A DNA stretch of 64,000 bases from Bradyrhizobium manausense (GTDB lineage Bacteria > Pseudomonadota > Alphaproteobacteria > Rhizobiales > Xanthobacteraceae), in NCBI RefSeq assembly GCF_018131105.1, contig NZ_JAFCJI010000001.1:372001-436000 (forward strand), in the 5' to 3' direction. Of this stretch, positions 1 to 8,810 are shown piece after piece (within the stretch, counting starts at the first letter, position 1; each line of letters opens with the position of its first letter). Below the pieces are notes generated by a model. That model had not been told where the DNA came from. It was given only the letters and a program-made list of their open reading frames with translations, and made no database searches. The position numbers were made by a program, and so were the translations under genes.

Positions 1-209
1 ACTGCGACCAGCTGAGGTCATAGCACTTAGCTATTCGGCTAAAGCACTATGAGCCCCTCGCCATAATGGCTTGTGAGGACGTGAAGTCCACGCGATAGTT
101 CGGCTCAAACGGGCGACTTTTCATTTGAAGTTGCTCGACACCGTCCTGAGTTGCGCAGACAAAATGTATCTACAGCCGAATTGAACGGTTGAGCACAGGG
201 GGAATATCG

Positions 210-1448
210 ATGCCAATCGATGATCGCAAATTCAGTCGGCGCGGCGTTCTTGCGGGCACCGCCGCAGGCACTTTCCTGCTGGCCGCACCGTCCATTGTCC
301 GGGCGCAAGCTCAGTCATTGAAGATCGCGGTGCTTCTGCCACGGTCCGGCTACCTCGCTCAGGCCGGTCAAAGCTGCCATCGCGGCGCGTTGGTTTCGGC
401 TTCGGTGCTCGCCGAACTCGGCTACAAGGTTGATCTCGTGCACATCGACATGGAGTCCAACCCCGACGTTGCGCGCACACAGACCGAACGGGCCATCAAC
501 GAAGGCGCACAATGCGTTGTGGGGGCTTTCGACTCCGCAGGTACGCTTGCCATCGCGCAGGTCTGTGAACAGCGGCAGGTACCGCTCATCGTCAACATCG
601 GCGCCGCGCCACAATTGACCGAGCAGGGCTACAAGTTCCTGGTTCGCAATTTTCCGACCGGCGGCATGCTCGTCGTCAATGGCCTAAAGCAAATTCAGGC
701 CTTGATCGATACGACCAAGATTACGCCCAAGACCGCCGTGTTCCTGCATGCCAATGATAATTTCGGAATGGCGCAACGCAAGGGAATGGACGCGGTCTTT
801 CCAAGATCCGGACTTCAGTTCCAGTTGCTGGACTCGATCGCCTATGATCCCAAGGCTCAGGATCTTTCCGTCGAGGTCACCAAGATCCGCGGACTCAATC
901 CGGATCTGCTACTCGTGGTCACGCGCGCCGCGGACGCCATCAAGCTCGTGCGCGACATCGTGCGCCAGAAATTCCAGCCCATGGGCATCATCTCGCCCGG
1001 CGCTCCCGGACTTTACGACGAAGAGTTCTACAAGGCGCTCGGACCGCTCGCGGATTACCATATCGACGCGATACCGTGGGCCAACCCCAAGTCGAAGGTC
1101 ACCCAGACCCTCGAAGCCGCCTTCAAGAAAGAGCAGCCGAACTACCGCTTCGCGGTGGAGTGCTTCAACGTCGGCTTTACATTTGACGCGCTGCTGGTCG
1201 CAGCCGACGCCTTCAGGCGCGCCGGCACCGCAAATGGCGTGGAATTGATGAAGGCGCTCAAGGCCACCAATCTCGCCGATCACGCCATGATCGGACCACC
1301 GATCAAGTTCGACGAAAAGGGACAGAACAACGATATTCCGTCGAGCTGCGTTCAGAACCGGAGCCAGACACCTACCGTCGTGCTACCTGCAGACGTCGCT
1401 ACGATGACGCCGGTACTGCCGGAGCCTCCCTGGCAAGGCCGCACCTGA
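210..1448 (+). CDS. ABC transporter substrate-binding protein, LivK/branched-chain amino acid type
   Basis: Periplasmic receptor of a HAAT-family importer, 412 residues. The N-terminus carries a twin-arginine-like signal (SRRGVLAG at residues 9-16), a hydrophobic stretch and a cleavage region near VRAQAQ (about 30-35). The mature part reads like a type I periplasmic binding protein (LKIAVLLPRSG at the start, C-terminal IKFDEKGQNND motif typical of the family). An in-frame upstream start at 189 exists, but the ATG at 210 is preceded by a GGGGGA ribosome site and gives the intact signal, so it is chosen. It heads the operon with the two permeases and two ATPases that follow. The ligand cannot be read from sequence; amino acids, amides or aromatic acids are all possible in this family. 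Confidence 0.9.
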   Translation: MPIDDRKFSRRGVLAGTAAGTFLLAAPSIVRAQAQSLKIAVLLPRSGYLAQAGQSCHRGALVSASVLAELGYKVDLVHIDMESNPDVARTQTERAINEGAQCVVGAFDSAGTLAIAQVCEQRQVPLIVNIGAAPQLTEQGYKFLVRNFPTGGMLVVNGLKQIQALIDTTKITPKTAVFLHANDNFGMAQRKGMDAVFPRSGLQFQLLDSIAYDPKAQDLSVEVTKIRGLNPDLLLVVTRAADAIKLVRDIVRQKFQPMGIISPGAPGLYDEEFYKALGPLADYHIDAIPWANPKSKVTQTLEAAFKKEQPNYRFAVECFNVGFTFDALLVAADAFRRAGTANGVELMKALKATNLADHAMIGPPIKFDEKGQNNDIPSSCVQNRSQTPTVVLPADVATMTPVLPEPPWQGRT

Positions 1449-1538
1449 TCTGACCCTATCCGGTTCGGGAGCATCGCATTACGCTACGATGCTCCCTGTT
1501 CGTTAAACGCTCACGACATCACCAGGCTGGAGTTGGGA

Positions 1539-2402
1539 ATGGCAATAACCTTGAATGTCATCGTTCAAGGCGTGCTCACCGGCCTCGTTTATGGATTAAT
1601 GGCTTTGGGCCTATCGGTGATCTTCGGCGTGATGCGCGTCGTCAACTTTGCGCATGGCGAGTTCACTGTCATCGGGATGTATGCGGCCTTTATCCTGTTC
1701 GAGGTGCTGCATCTGGATCCACTCTACGCATTGCTGCCGATCGGAGCGGTCTTCTTTGCGGTCGGCTACCTGCTACAGCGGACGCTGATCAATCCTTTTG
1801 TCGGACGAGCCGAGCACGAGCAGTTCATCCTTTTGGTGGGGCTCGCCACCGTGATCGTCAACGGGCTTCTCATGATCTTCGGTCCCGATGCGCGACCGAT
1901 CAACCTCCCCTACAGCTTCGATAGCTATGCGATCGGTCCGCTATTCCTCGACAAGGTCAGGGTGCTTGCTGCGCTTGCTGCCGTGGCGGTCGCGACCGCT
2001 TTGTTACTGTTCTTCCGCTACACTCGCACCGGCACCGCGATCCGTGCCTGCGCTGATAACCTCACAGGCGCGGGGGTGGTCGGCCTCAACGTCAAGCAAC
2101 TTTATGCCGTCACGTTCGGGCTGGGCCTGGCTTGCGTCGGCGCGGCCGGCACGCTGATGGCGACAATCGCTGACGCTTCGCCCAGCCTCGCACAGGCCTA
2201 TACTTTGCTCGCCTTCACGATCGTGATCATCGGCGGCTTGGGATCGATGGTCGGCGCGCTGATTGGCGGCATTCTGATCGGCGTCTCGGAAGCGCTTGCC
2301 GGGTTCTATATCCAGCCCTCGATGAAAAGCATGTTCTCTTTCGCGCTGCTGATCATCGTTCTGGTGCTGCGCCCGCAGGGATTATTGGGACGCCGCCTGT
2401 GA
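1539..2402 (+). CDS. Branched-chain amino acid ABC transporter permease, LivH type
   Basis: Inner-membrane channel subunit, 287 residues, with about eight hydrophobic segments. It has the LivH hallmarks near residues 13-45 (GLVYGLMALGLSVIFGVMRV followed by NFAHGEF) and the C-terminal IIGGLGSMVGALIGG loop that contacts the ATPase. GGAG at 1529-1532 sits six bases before the ATG at 1539, so this start is preferred over a TTG six bases upstream. Its stop overlaps the next permease start by four bases, which indicates translational coupling. It should form the channel dimer with the LivM-type protein. Confidence 0.93.
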   Translation: MAITLNVIVQGVLTGLVYGLMALGLSVIFGVMRVVNFAHGEFTVIGMYAAFILFEVLHLDPLYALLPIGAVFFAVGYLLQRTLINPFVGRAEHEQFILLVGLATVIVNGLLMIFGPDARPINLPYSFDSYAIGPLFLDKVRVLAALAAVAVATALLLFFRYTRTGTAIRACADNLTGAGVVGLNVKQLYAVTFGLGLACVGAAGTLMATIADASPSLAQAYTLLAFTIVIIGGLGSMVGALIGGILIGVSEALAGFYIQPSMKSMFSFALLIIVLVLRPQGLLGRRL

Positions 2403-3400
2403 ACGAAATCTGGCGGCAGACCTCAACGCGCGGCAAGACGCTCAGTCTGTTGCTGCTCGCGGCATTCCTGCTGGTACCTGTCGTGGCCGACCGCTATCTG
2501 CTGTCCGTCCTGATCCTCGTGTTCTATTTTGCCTATCTCGGCCAGGCCTGGAATCTGCTGATGGGCTTTGCCGGACAGTTGTCGCTCGGTCATGCACTTT
2601 ATCTCGGGCTTGGAGCCTATACGGCGACAGCGCTGTGGACGCTATTCGGCATCGGCCCGTGGATCGGTGTCTTCATCGCCATTCCGGTCGCTGCCGCCGC
2701 CGGAATGTTCATCGGCTGGCTGGGCTGGCGTTTTTCAATCGAAGGCGTCTATTTCGCCCTGCTCACGATTGCATTCGCCGAATTCACGCGCATCGGCTTC
2801 GATCACCTGCAAATCACGGGCGCCGCCGGCGGGCTGTTCCTGCCCATCACGGGCGAGGCCGCTGGCAAATGGTGGAACCTCGGGGGCGGACCGCTACTCT
2901 ATTATTACCTTGCACTAGCGCTGGCCGTGGCTGCCACCATTCTCGTCGCACGTCTGCGGCAATCTCCGCTTGGCTATCGCTGGCTGGCGGTGCGAGAGGA
3001 TCCGCAAGCAGCGCTGGCGGCCGGCATCAATGTCTTTCGCGCCCGCATGATGGCGATGCTTATCTCCTCCGGCATGACCGGGGTCGGCGGCGTATTCTAC
3101 GGGTTCTACTATCGCAACCTGTTTCCGTCGCAAGTGTTCGATATCAGCCGCTCGATCGAACTCATCCTGGCGCCGATCATCGGCGGGCTGGGCACGGTAT
3201 TCGGCCCGATTGTAGGCGCGATCGTCCTGACGCCGCTCGGCGAAGCTCTCACCGACCTGGTGCAGCGACTCGGTCTCAATGCACCGGGCACCAAGGCGAT
3301 CTTCTACGGCATTACCTTGATGATCATCATTTCGCTCAAGCCCAACGGGCTATGGCCGTGGCTGGCGCGTCATCTCAAGCTCGACAGAGACGCCGGATGA
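2399..3400 (+). CDS. Branched-chain amino acid ABC transporter permease, LivM type
   Basis: Second membrane subunit of the HAAT importer, 333 residues and strongly hydrophobic. LivM features are visible: a long N-terminal extension relative to LivH, LGQAWNLLMGFAGQLSLGHA near residue 48, and an IIGGLGTVFGPIVGA segment near residue 260. Translation starts at a GTG that overlaps the LivH stop by four bases, and the stop overlaps the following ATPase start in an ATGA junction. The whole block 1539-4823 is therefore translationally linked. Confidence 0.93.
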   Translation: MNEIWRQTSTRGKTLSLLLLAAFLLVPVVADRYLLSVLILVFYFAYLGQAWNLLMGFAGQLSLGHALYLGLGAYTATALWTLFGIGPWIGVFIAIPVAAAAGMFIGWLGWRFSIEGVYFALLTIAFAEFTRIGFDHLQITGAAGGLFLPITGEAAGKWWNLGGGPLLYYYLALALAVAATILVARLRQSPLGYRWLAVREDPQAALAAGINVFRARMMAMLISSGMTGVGGVFYGFYYRNLFPSQVFDISRSIELILAPIIGGLGTVFGPIVGAIVLTPLGEALTDLVQRLGLNAPGTKAIFYGITLMIIISLKPNGLWPWLARHLKLDRDAG

Positions 3401-4119
3401 CCGCGCTCCTCTCCGTCGCCGGCGTCAGCAAGAACTTTCGCGGTGTTGCCGCGATCTCCGGCGTCAGCTTTGACGTCCAGCCCGGCGAGATCTTTGCCGT
3501 GATCGGCCCGAACGGGGCCGGCAAGACAACATTGTTCAACATGATCGCCGGTGCCACGGCGCCGAACGAGGGAACGATCAGTTTCGCCGGCGAGCGGATC
3601 GAAGGAATGCGCGCGGACAAGATTGCGCAACGCGGCATCGGCCGAACCTTTCAGGTCGTGAAGCCGTTTCCCGCACTTACCGTCGAGGACAACGTCGTGA
3701 TCGGAGCGCTGCTGCACACCTCGACGCTGTCCGGGGCCCGCGGCATCGCGCGCGATATCCTGTCGCAACTCGACCTGATCTCGAAACGCACGCAGATCGC
3801 CTCGAGCCTCACTTTGCCCGACCGCAAGCGGCTCGAAGTGGCACGCGCGTTGGCGACACGACCAAAATTGCTGTTGCTCGACGAAGTCATGGCCGGCCTG
3901 CGGCCGACCGAGACCGATCGCATGGTCGCGATCCTGCACGATCTTAACCGCACCGGGCTGACGATCCTGCTGATCGAGCATGTCATGCGAGCGGTGACGG
4001 CCCTGGCCTCAAAGATCATGGTGCTGCACCACGGCACGACGATCGCGGAAGGGACGGCCGAGCACGTGCTGCGCCAACCCGCAGTCATCGAGTCCTATCT
4101 CGGCGCGGAGTCGCTGTGA
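3397..4119 (+). CDS. Branched-chain amino acid ABC transporter ATP-binding protein, LivG type
   Basis: Cytoplasmic ATPase, 240 residues. Walker A is GPNGAGKTT (residues 37-45), Walker B is LLLLDEV, and the H-loop lies in LIEHVM. The usual LSGGQ signature is replaced by LTLPDRKRLEVARAL, a divergent form that I recall in other alphaproteobacterial LivG-like proteins, so it need not mean loss of function. The reading frame stays open upstream to 2635 inside livM, but ATG 3397 overlaps the livM stop and gives the normal N-terminus (MTALLSVAGVSKNF). It pairs with the LivF-type ATPase downstream. Confidence 0.92.
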   Translation: MTALLSVAGVSKNFRGVAAISGVSFDVQPGEIFAVIGPNGAGKTTLFNMIAGATAPNEGTISFAGERIEGMRADKIAQRGIGRTFQVVKPFPALTVEDNVVIGALLHTSTLSGARGIARDILSQLDLISKRTQIASSLTLPDRKRLEVARALATRPKLLLLDEVMAGLRPTETDRMVAILHDLNRTGLTILLIEHVMRAVTALASKIMVLHHGTTIAEGTAEHVLRQPAVIESYLGAESL

Positions 4120-4823
4120 TGCTCGAGGTCCGGAACGTCAACGTATTCCACGGCGATGCGCAGGCACTTGAAGATATCTCGCTGAGCGTCGAAGCCGGCA
4201 CGATCGTGGCGATTGTCGGAGCGAACGGCGCCGGCAAGACCTCGCTGATCCGCACCATCGGGGGAATGCATCGGCCGGCTTCCGGCCGGATCCTGTTCGA
4301 AGGAGCCGACATAGCCGGTCTGCCGAGCCACCTCGTTTGCGACCTCGGCGTAGGACAGGTCGCGGAAGGCCGGCAGATATTTCCGGCACTTTCGGTTGCC
4401 GAAAATCTGGACATGGGCGCCATGCTGCCGCGGGCGCGCCGGAAACGAGTTCAGAACCGCGAGCGGGTTCAGGCGATGTTTCCGAAGCTGAGGGAACGGC
4501 TTTGGCAGGCCGCCGGAACACTGTCAGGCGGCGAGCAGCAGATGCTTGCGATCGCCCGCTGCCTGATGGGCGAGCCGAAGCTCATCATGTTTGATGAGCC
4601 TTCGTTGGGGCTTGCGCCGACCATTGTGCATGACGTGCTGCAGACGATACGGGACTTGAATGCCGCAGGAACAACATGCGTATTGGTCGAGCAGAACGTC
4701 GCGGTCTCGCTCAAAATCGCTCACAAGGCGTACGTCCTCGAAAACGGCCGTGTCACCATCACCGGCACTGGTGAGGCTCTACTTTCCGATGAACGTGTCC
4801 GACGGGCCTATCTCGGCGTCTGA
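4119..4823 (+). CDS. Branched-chain amino acid ABC transporter ATP-binding protein, LivF type
   Basis: Second ATPase of the importer, 234 residues. Walker A GANGAGKTS, a canonical signature LSGGEQQMLAIARCLM, Walker B LIMFDEPSLGLAP and an H-loop in VLVEQNV are all present, as is the LivF-typical GVGQVAEGRQIFP. ATG 4119 shares one base with the livG stop (TGATG); a GTG at 4116 is an alternative start. It closes the operon, and nothing resembling another transporter gene follows before the remnants at 4.8-5.9 kb. Confidence 0.92.
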   Translation: MLEVRNVNVFHGDAQALEDISLSVEAGTIVAIVGANGAGKTSLIRTIGGMHRPASGRILFEGADIAGLPSHLVCDLGVGQVAEGRQIFPALSVAENLDMGAMLPRARRKRVQNRERVQAMFPKLRERLWQAAGTLSGGEQQMLAIARCLMGEPKLIMFDEPSLGLAPTIVHDVLQTIRDLNAAGTTCVLVEQNVAVSLKIAHKAYVLENGRVTITGTGEALLSDERVRRAYLGV

Positions 4824-5136
4824 CGAGCAGCAGTAATTAATATCGGCCGATTCCACTGGTGGGCCGAGAAGGTCGACATCGCCGCATCGAAGGACGCGTC
4901 CTCGAACGGAAAGTTTTCGGCGACGGCGTCGATGGCTGCTGGCAGATGCACGGGCCGCTGGCTGCGCATCGATTGCGAAGGCTCGACGGCGGTGACCTGC
5001 CTGCCGGTCGGTTCATACGAGCCCGCGCCGGCGCCGACATTGAGCTTCGCGTCTCCCAATGCCAATTCGATCAGCGTCGCGATCCGCGGAGCGGGCCGGG
5101 CGGTGCCCGCATAGGAACGGTACCAAGTGCGTCACT
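4808..5136 (-). pseudogene. Remnant of a class I SAM-dependent methyltransferase
   Basis: Read on the minus strand from about 5136 the frame gives RPAPRIATLIELALGD followed by NVGAGAGSYEP, which is the SAM-binding motif I of a small class I methyltransferase, then TAVEPS (motif II region) and ENFPFEDASFDA with HQW (motif IV region). It stops after about 100 residues, where intact relatives run to more than 200, and upstream an in-frame stop (TGA) blocks the start. Both the beginning and the C-terminal half are missing, so this is a decayed fragment. Its 3' end abuts the liv operon. Confidence 0.7.
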
Positions 5137-5162
5137 GTTGATAGCTTGGAGAACCTTCATCG

Positions 5163-5864
5163 ATGCGCCGCACCAGAACCAGGCTCAAAGACCAGGCCTC
5201 CGGCCAAGGTCATCGGCGCGATCGGCGGCTTGGCGCTAAGGAGGCCGGCGCTTTCATCCGCCACAACATGGGCGCCGCCTATCTCTCCGGCGCATTGGCC
5301 TATAGCTGGCAGGACATCACCACCAACCGTACGCTGACGGTCGCAGGCATTGACCAGTTGCGCGCGCAGTTCAACGCCAACGCTTGGTCGGGCCGCGTCG
5401 AAGGCGGCTATCGCTTCGTTTCACAGGGCTTTGGCTGGGCGCCCTATGCGGCAGGTCAGTTCACGACCTTCGACCTGCCGAACTACGCCGAACAGGCCAT
5501 CGTCGGCGCCAATACCTTTGCGTTGGCCTACCGCGCCAAGAGCGTGACCGATACTCGCAGCGAACTCGGCGTCCGCTCCGACAAGTCCTTTGCGGCCGCG
5601 GACGGCATCTTCACGCTGCGAGGCCGTCTCGCCTGGGCGCACGACTACAACCCCGACCGGGCGATCGGCGCCACCTTCCAGACGCTGCCCGGCGCATCGT
5701 TCATAGTGAACGGCGCAAAGCAGGCCGCCGACTCCGCGTTGGTGACGGCCTCGGCCGAGAAGAAATGGCTCAACGGCTGGTCGGCCGCCGCCACATTCGA
5801 GGGCGAATTTTCCAACGTCACCACCAGCTACGCGGGCAAGGGTGTGGTGCGCTACGCTTGGTAA
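5163..5864 (+). pseudogene. C-terminal remnant of an autotransporter beta-barrel protein
   Basis: From about residue 34 onward the frame (GAFIRHNMGAAYLSGALAY, then GRVEGGYRF, GWAPYAAGQFTTFDLP, RGRLAWAHDYN) reads as the alternating hydrophobic strands of an autotransporter outer-membrane barrel, ending in VVRYAW, the aromatic C-terminal signature used for outer-membrane insertion. There is no passenger domain, no signal peptide and less than a full barrel, and the first 33 residues look like unrelated out-of-frame sequence. It is interpreted as the 3' end of a once larger gene. A functional short ORF cannot be excluded but would lack export signals. Confidence 0.7.
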
Positions 5865-5989
5865 CCTTAGGTGCGGAGCCTGATTAGTGACAACAACTCC
5901 TGGGCAGCCACTAGATGGATTTTCAAAAGAAAGATCGTCAGTGCGCGATGAAAACGCCTCAGAGCGCTCGTTGACCTGCTGTTCTCGAT

Positions 5990-6754
5990 CTAGCTTTTCA
6001 GATCGACGGAGAAATCGAGACGGACAAGGTCGCCACGGAAGAAGAGGTGACCAAAATAGATAATCGTGCCGGCCCTATTGCGGATGATGCGACGCAGCTC
6101 GGCTATCGGTGCTGCTTCATGGATGCCAAGGTTTCGTGCAAGTTCGAGGTCCGCCTCGCCAATCGTCAGTGTCTGCTGAATCTGCCCGAGATCGGCGTGG
6201 CGCGCAGCTAGGCGCTCCAGAATCGGCCGCTTTTCGTTCGTTTTGTTTTTTAGGCCGGCGTAGATCGCGCTGTCGATCAGGATCTCGGTCATGGCAACCG
6301 GAAGGGGAAAATGCGAATGATGATGCAAGTGGACGACGCGGTGATAGCCGTCGCTTTGCCTTCCTTCTGCGGGCGATACCGGCAGCGGCCGCTCCCACGG
6401 GCCGCTTTCGAGCTGGGTCACCACGATGGACTTGGAATGTGTTTCAAGCTCGGCCAGGTTGAGGGCCAGGGTAAACCAGCTACGATCCAGCGGTTGCGCC
6501 GTGACCGAGCTGCCACGCCTGTCCCGATGGCGGGCGATCAATCCCTCATCTGCCAGCAGGTCGAGCGCATGCCTGACGGTGACGCGCCCCACCTTGAATT
6601 CCTCTACCAGAGCATCTAGCGCAGGCAGGCGATCACCCGGCTGCCACTCGCCGATCGAGATGCGTCGGCGCAGGACCGACGCGACCCGCCGATAGGTCGA
6701 GATGCCGAGGCGCTGCGGACGCTCTCCCGACTTTCTGGACGGGACCTGTCTCAT
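5990..6754 (-). CDS. GntR-family transcriptional regulator with UTRA domain (HutC subfamily)
   Basis: Cytoplasmic DNA-binding repressor, 254 residues. Residues about 18-85 form the winged helix (STYRRVASVLRRRISIGEW, then VGRVTVRHALDLLADEGLIAR), and residues about 95-250 resemble a UTRA ligand-binding domain ending in RGDLVRLDFSVDL. The frame is open far upstream through the neighbouring gene; ATG 6754 is chosen because it gives a normal-length N-terminus and lies beyond the end of the racemase-like gene. It is the last gene of the minus-strand operon. The paired inverted repeats at 11083-11180 are its likely operators. An alternative start at about 6848 would overlap the upstream gene. Confidence 0.85.
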   Translation of the reverse strand: MRQVPSRKSGERPQRLGISTYRRVASVLRRRISIGEWQPGDRLPALDALVEEFKVGRVTVRHALDLLADEGLIARHRDRRGSSVTAQPLDRSWFTLALNLAELETHSKSIVVTQLESGPWERPLPVSPAEGRQSDGYHRVVHLHHHSHFPLPVAMTEILIDSAIYAGLKNKTNEKRPILERLAARHADLGQIQQTLTIGEADLELARNLGIHEAAPIAELRRIIRNRAGTIIYFGHLFFRGDLVRLDFSVDLKS

Positions 6755-6818
6755 CGACGATTTGGTGGTCCGCTTCAAATATTTCTCCCGCCTGCTGCGA
6801 TGTGATTCCGACGGCTTC

Positions 6819-7967
6819 CTATCGGACTTCGAACCTTTCGAAAACCTCATGGCGGATGATGTCTCCGAGCCCGGGCTGGTCTTCAAACCGCAACTTACCA
6901 TCATCGATCGACGGAGCCTGATGAAGCAGCATCTCGAATAAGGGGTTGGGCAAGGAATCCATCTCCACCCAGGACATGCCGTCGATCGCGGCGCTAAGAT
7001 GCGAGCTGGCATAGAGGCCGACAGGACCGCCATACATGTGGAGGCAGGCGCGCCGGCCGTCTGCAAGGATTTCGCGGCAGATTTCGCGACCCTCGCTGAT
7101 GCCGCCGGTTTTCGTGATGTCGGGTTGGGCGACTTCGGGCCTGACGATATCGAGGATCCGCCGAAACCCGGCACGGCGGTATACATTCTCGCCAAGCGCC
7201 ACCGGTGGCCTGACCGTCTCGTCGCGCCACGCGATATAGGCTCTCTCGTCGTCGACCAGGAACGGCTCTTCCAGCCAATCCAAAGAGAGCGCGTCGAGTG
7301 CGTCGGCAAGCGGGCGCAACGTCTCCAGCCGGAAGGACTGCGTCGCATCGGCCATCATAGGACGCGTGCCCGCGACCGAGCGGGCTTCGCGAAGCCGGTC
7401 GATGAGTAGCGGGTCGTCGCCGGAAACGCGAAACTTGAAGCGGGTGTGGCCCTTCGACGCCATTTCCTCAATCGCGGCGGGACGCTGGATGGGAAGGTTC
7501 GTCGCATAGACATCCGCGTGCCGTGGCGACGGTCCGCCACGAACGAAATCGGCTAGTGGTCGGCCGGCGCGGCGGGCCGCCGCATCCCACAATGCAATGT
7601 CTGCGCCACAGAGCGCCTGCTGGAAGGGGCCGGGCGCACCGAGCTGGTTGGCGAGCGCTCGCATCGCCTGTGTCAGCGTGCCGTAGAGGCGCGTGGGATC
7701 GTCGAGCGTTTGACCGACCAGAGCAGGTCGGACGACGTTGGTCAGGATGTCGACACGCTCCCGGCAGCCCCAGGGCGGAAAATTCCCCCAGGCTTCGCCG
7801 ATCCCCCAGCAGCCGTCGCTGGTCTCAACGCGCACCAGGATGTTGTGGCGTGTCGTCACCGTGCCGAATGGCGCAACGATCGGTGTTTCCAGTGGAGCGG
7901 CCACTAGGGCGACGCGTAACCTGTCAATTGTGCATCCGCTCAACGGCGTCTCCAGCGAACGGGCCAT
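6819..7967 (-). CDS. Enolase-superfamily (mandelate racemase/muconate lactonizing type) sugar-acid dehydratase or racemase
   Basis: 382-residue enzyme of the enolase superfamily. The N-terminal capping domain (residues about 10-130) is followed by the barrel: TRFKFRV at the second-strand lysine position, MMADATQSF and WLEEPF for two metal-binding acids, ALGEN for the third, DITKTGGISEG, and LHMYGG near the C-terminal catalytic His. Many members dehydrate aldonates such as fuconate, rhamnonate or galactonate. It lies three bases after the permease gene and beside a lactonase-like amidohydrolase, an SDR and a UxaA-type dehydratase, so a sugar-acid substrate is likely; the exact one cannot be named. 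Confidence 0.85.
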   Translation of the reverse strand: MARSLETPLSGCTIDRLRVALVAAPLETPIVAPFGTVTTRHNILVRVETSDGCWGIGEAWGNFPPWGCRERVDILTNVVRPALVGQTLDDPTRLYGTLTQAMRALANQLGAPGPFQQALCGADIALWDAAARRAGRPLADFVRGGPSPRHADVYATNLPIQRPAAIEEMASKGHTRFKFRVSGDDPLLIDRLREARSVAGTRPMMADATQSFRLETLRPLADALDALSLDWLEEPFLVDDERAYIAWRDETVRPPVALGENVYRRAGFRRILDIVRPEVAQPDITKTGGISEGREICREILADGRRACLHMYGGPVGLYASSHLSAAIDGMSWVEMDSLPNPLFEMLLHQAPSIDDGKLRFEDQPGLGDIIRHEVFERFEVR

Positions 7968-7970
7968 GGC

Positions 7971-8810
7971 TCATTTGACGGCTCCCGCGATCCGTCCGGG
8001 CGATATCCATCCCTGGATCGGCAGGAAAAGAAGAAAGACCGGCAGCGTCGTGACGACAGAAGCCGCCATGACCGCGCCCCAGTCGACATAGTCGTCGCCG
8101 AAGAACTGGTAGAGGCCCAGCGGCAGGGTTTTGAGGTCGGTCTGCGTCAGGAAGGCGAGCGCAAACAGATATTCCGTCCAGCACAGCAGGAAGGCATAGG
8201 TGGCGGTCGCCACGAAGCCCGGCAGCATGACCGGGCAGATGATCAGCCAGATAACCTGCCACCGCGAGGCACCATCAATGATGGCGGCTTCGTCGAGGCT
8301 CTTCGGTACAGTCACCAGATAGCCAACGAGCATGTAGACCGAGAACGGGATCGTGAAGGCGGTATAGGTGAGAATCATGCCGAAATAGCTGTTGATGAGA
8401 TGCATGGTGGCGAATGCCACGAACAGGGGATTGATCAGAACGATCCAGGGAAAGACCTGGCCGAACAAGATGCCCATGAAGAGCGCGCGCTTGAAGCGAA
8501 ATGTGAAGCGCGAGAATACATAGGCCGCCATTATCGACAGCACCGTGGAAACTACGGTCGCGGCCACGCAGATGACGACGCTGTTGATGATGAAGCGTCC
8601 GAAACCGGCCTGGAAAATGCGGACGTAGTTGCGGATCGTGAAAGTCTCCGCCGCCGACAGCAGGCCGCCAGCGGGCCGGAATGAACCGAAGAAAACGTAT
8701 ATTGCTGGGTAAACCAGGACGAACAGCGTGACGATCGCCAGCACCAGGACGACGACGAGTTGCCAAGCACCGGGCTCGCGCCAGTGGCGAGAGGAAGCCG
8801 GCACCGTCAC
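7971..8810 (-). CDS. Carbohydrate ABC transporter permease, MalG type
   Basis: Membrane subunit of a CUT1-type sugar importer, 279 residues with six hydrophobic segments. The cytoplasmic coupling loop EAAIIDGASRWQVIWLII is the EAA motif that docks on the ATPase. The C-terminus ends with PIQGWISPGRIAGAVK, typical of MalG-like proteins. Its start overlaps the upstream permease stop by four bases. No functional ATPase gene accompanies this transporter; see the pseudogene at 12159. Confidence 0.9.
   Translation of the reverse strand: MTVPASSRHWREPGAWQLVVVLVLAIVTLFVLVYPAIYVFFGSFRPAGGLLSAAETFTIRNYVRIFQAGFGRFIINSVVICVAATVVSTVLSIMAAYVFSRFTFRFKRALFMGILFGQVFPWIVLINPLFVAFATMHLINSYFGMILTYTAFTIPFSVYMLVGYLVTVPKSLDEAAIIDGASRWQVIWLIICPVMLPGFVATATYAFLLCWTEYLFALAFLTQTDLKTLPLGLYQFFGDDYVDWGAVMAASVVTTLPVFLLFLPIQGWISPGRIAGAVK

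Noticed and set aside
1..209. CRISPR, tRNA or mobile element at the left edge
   Set aside because: No repeat array, cloverleaf or inverted terminal repeat could be recognised; the stretch is treated as the leader of the liv-type operon.
2635..3396. N-terminal extension of the LivG frame
   Set aside because: The extension is out of frame inside livM, rich in Arg/His, and without homology; the family start is at 3397.
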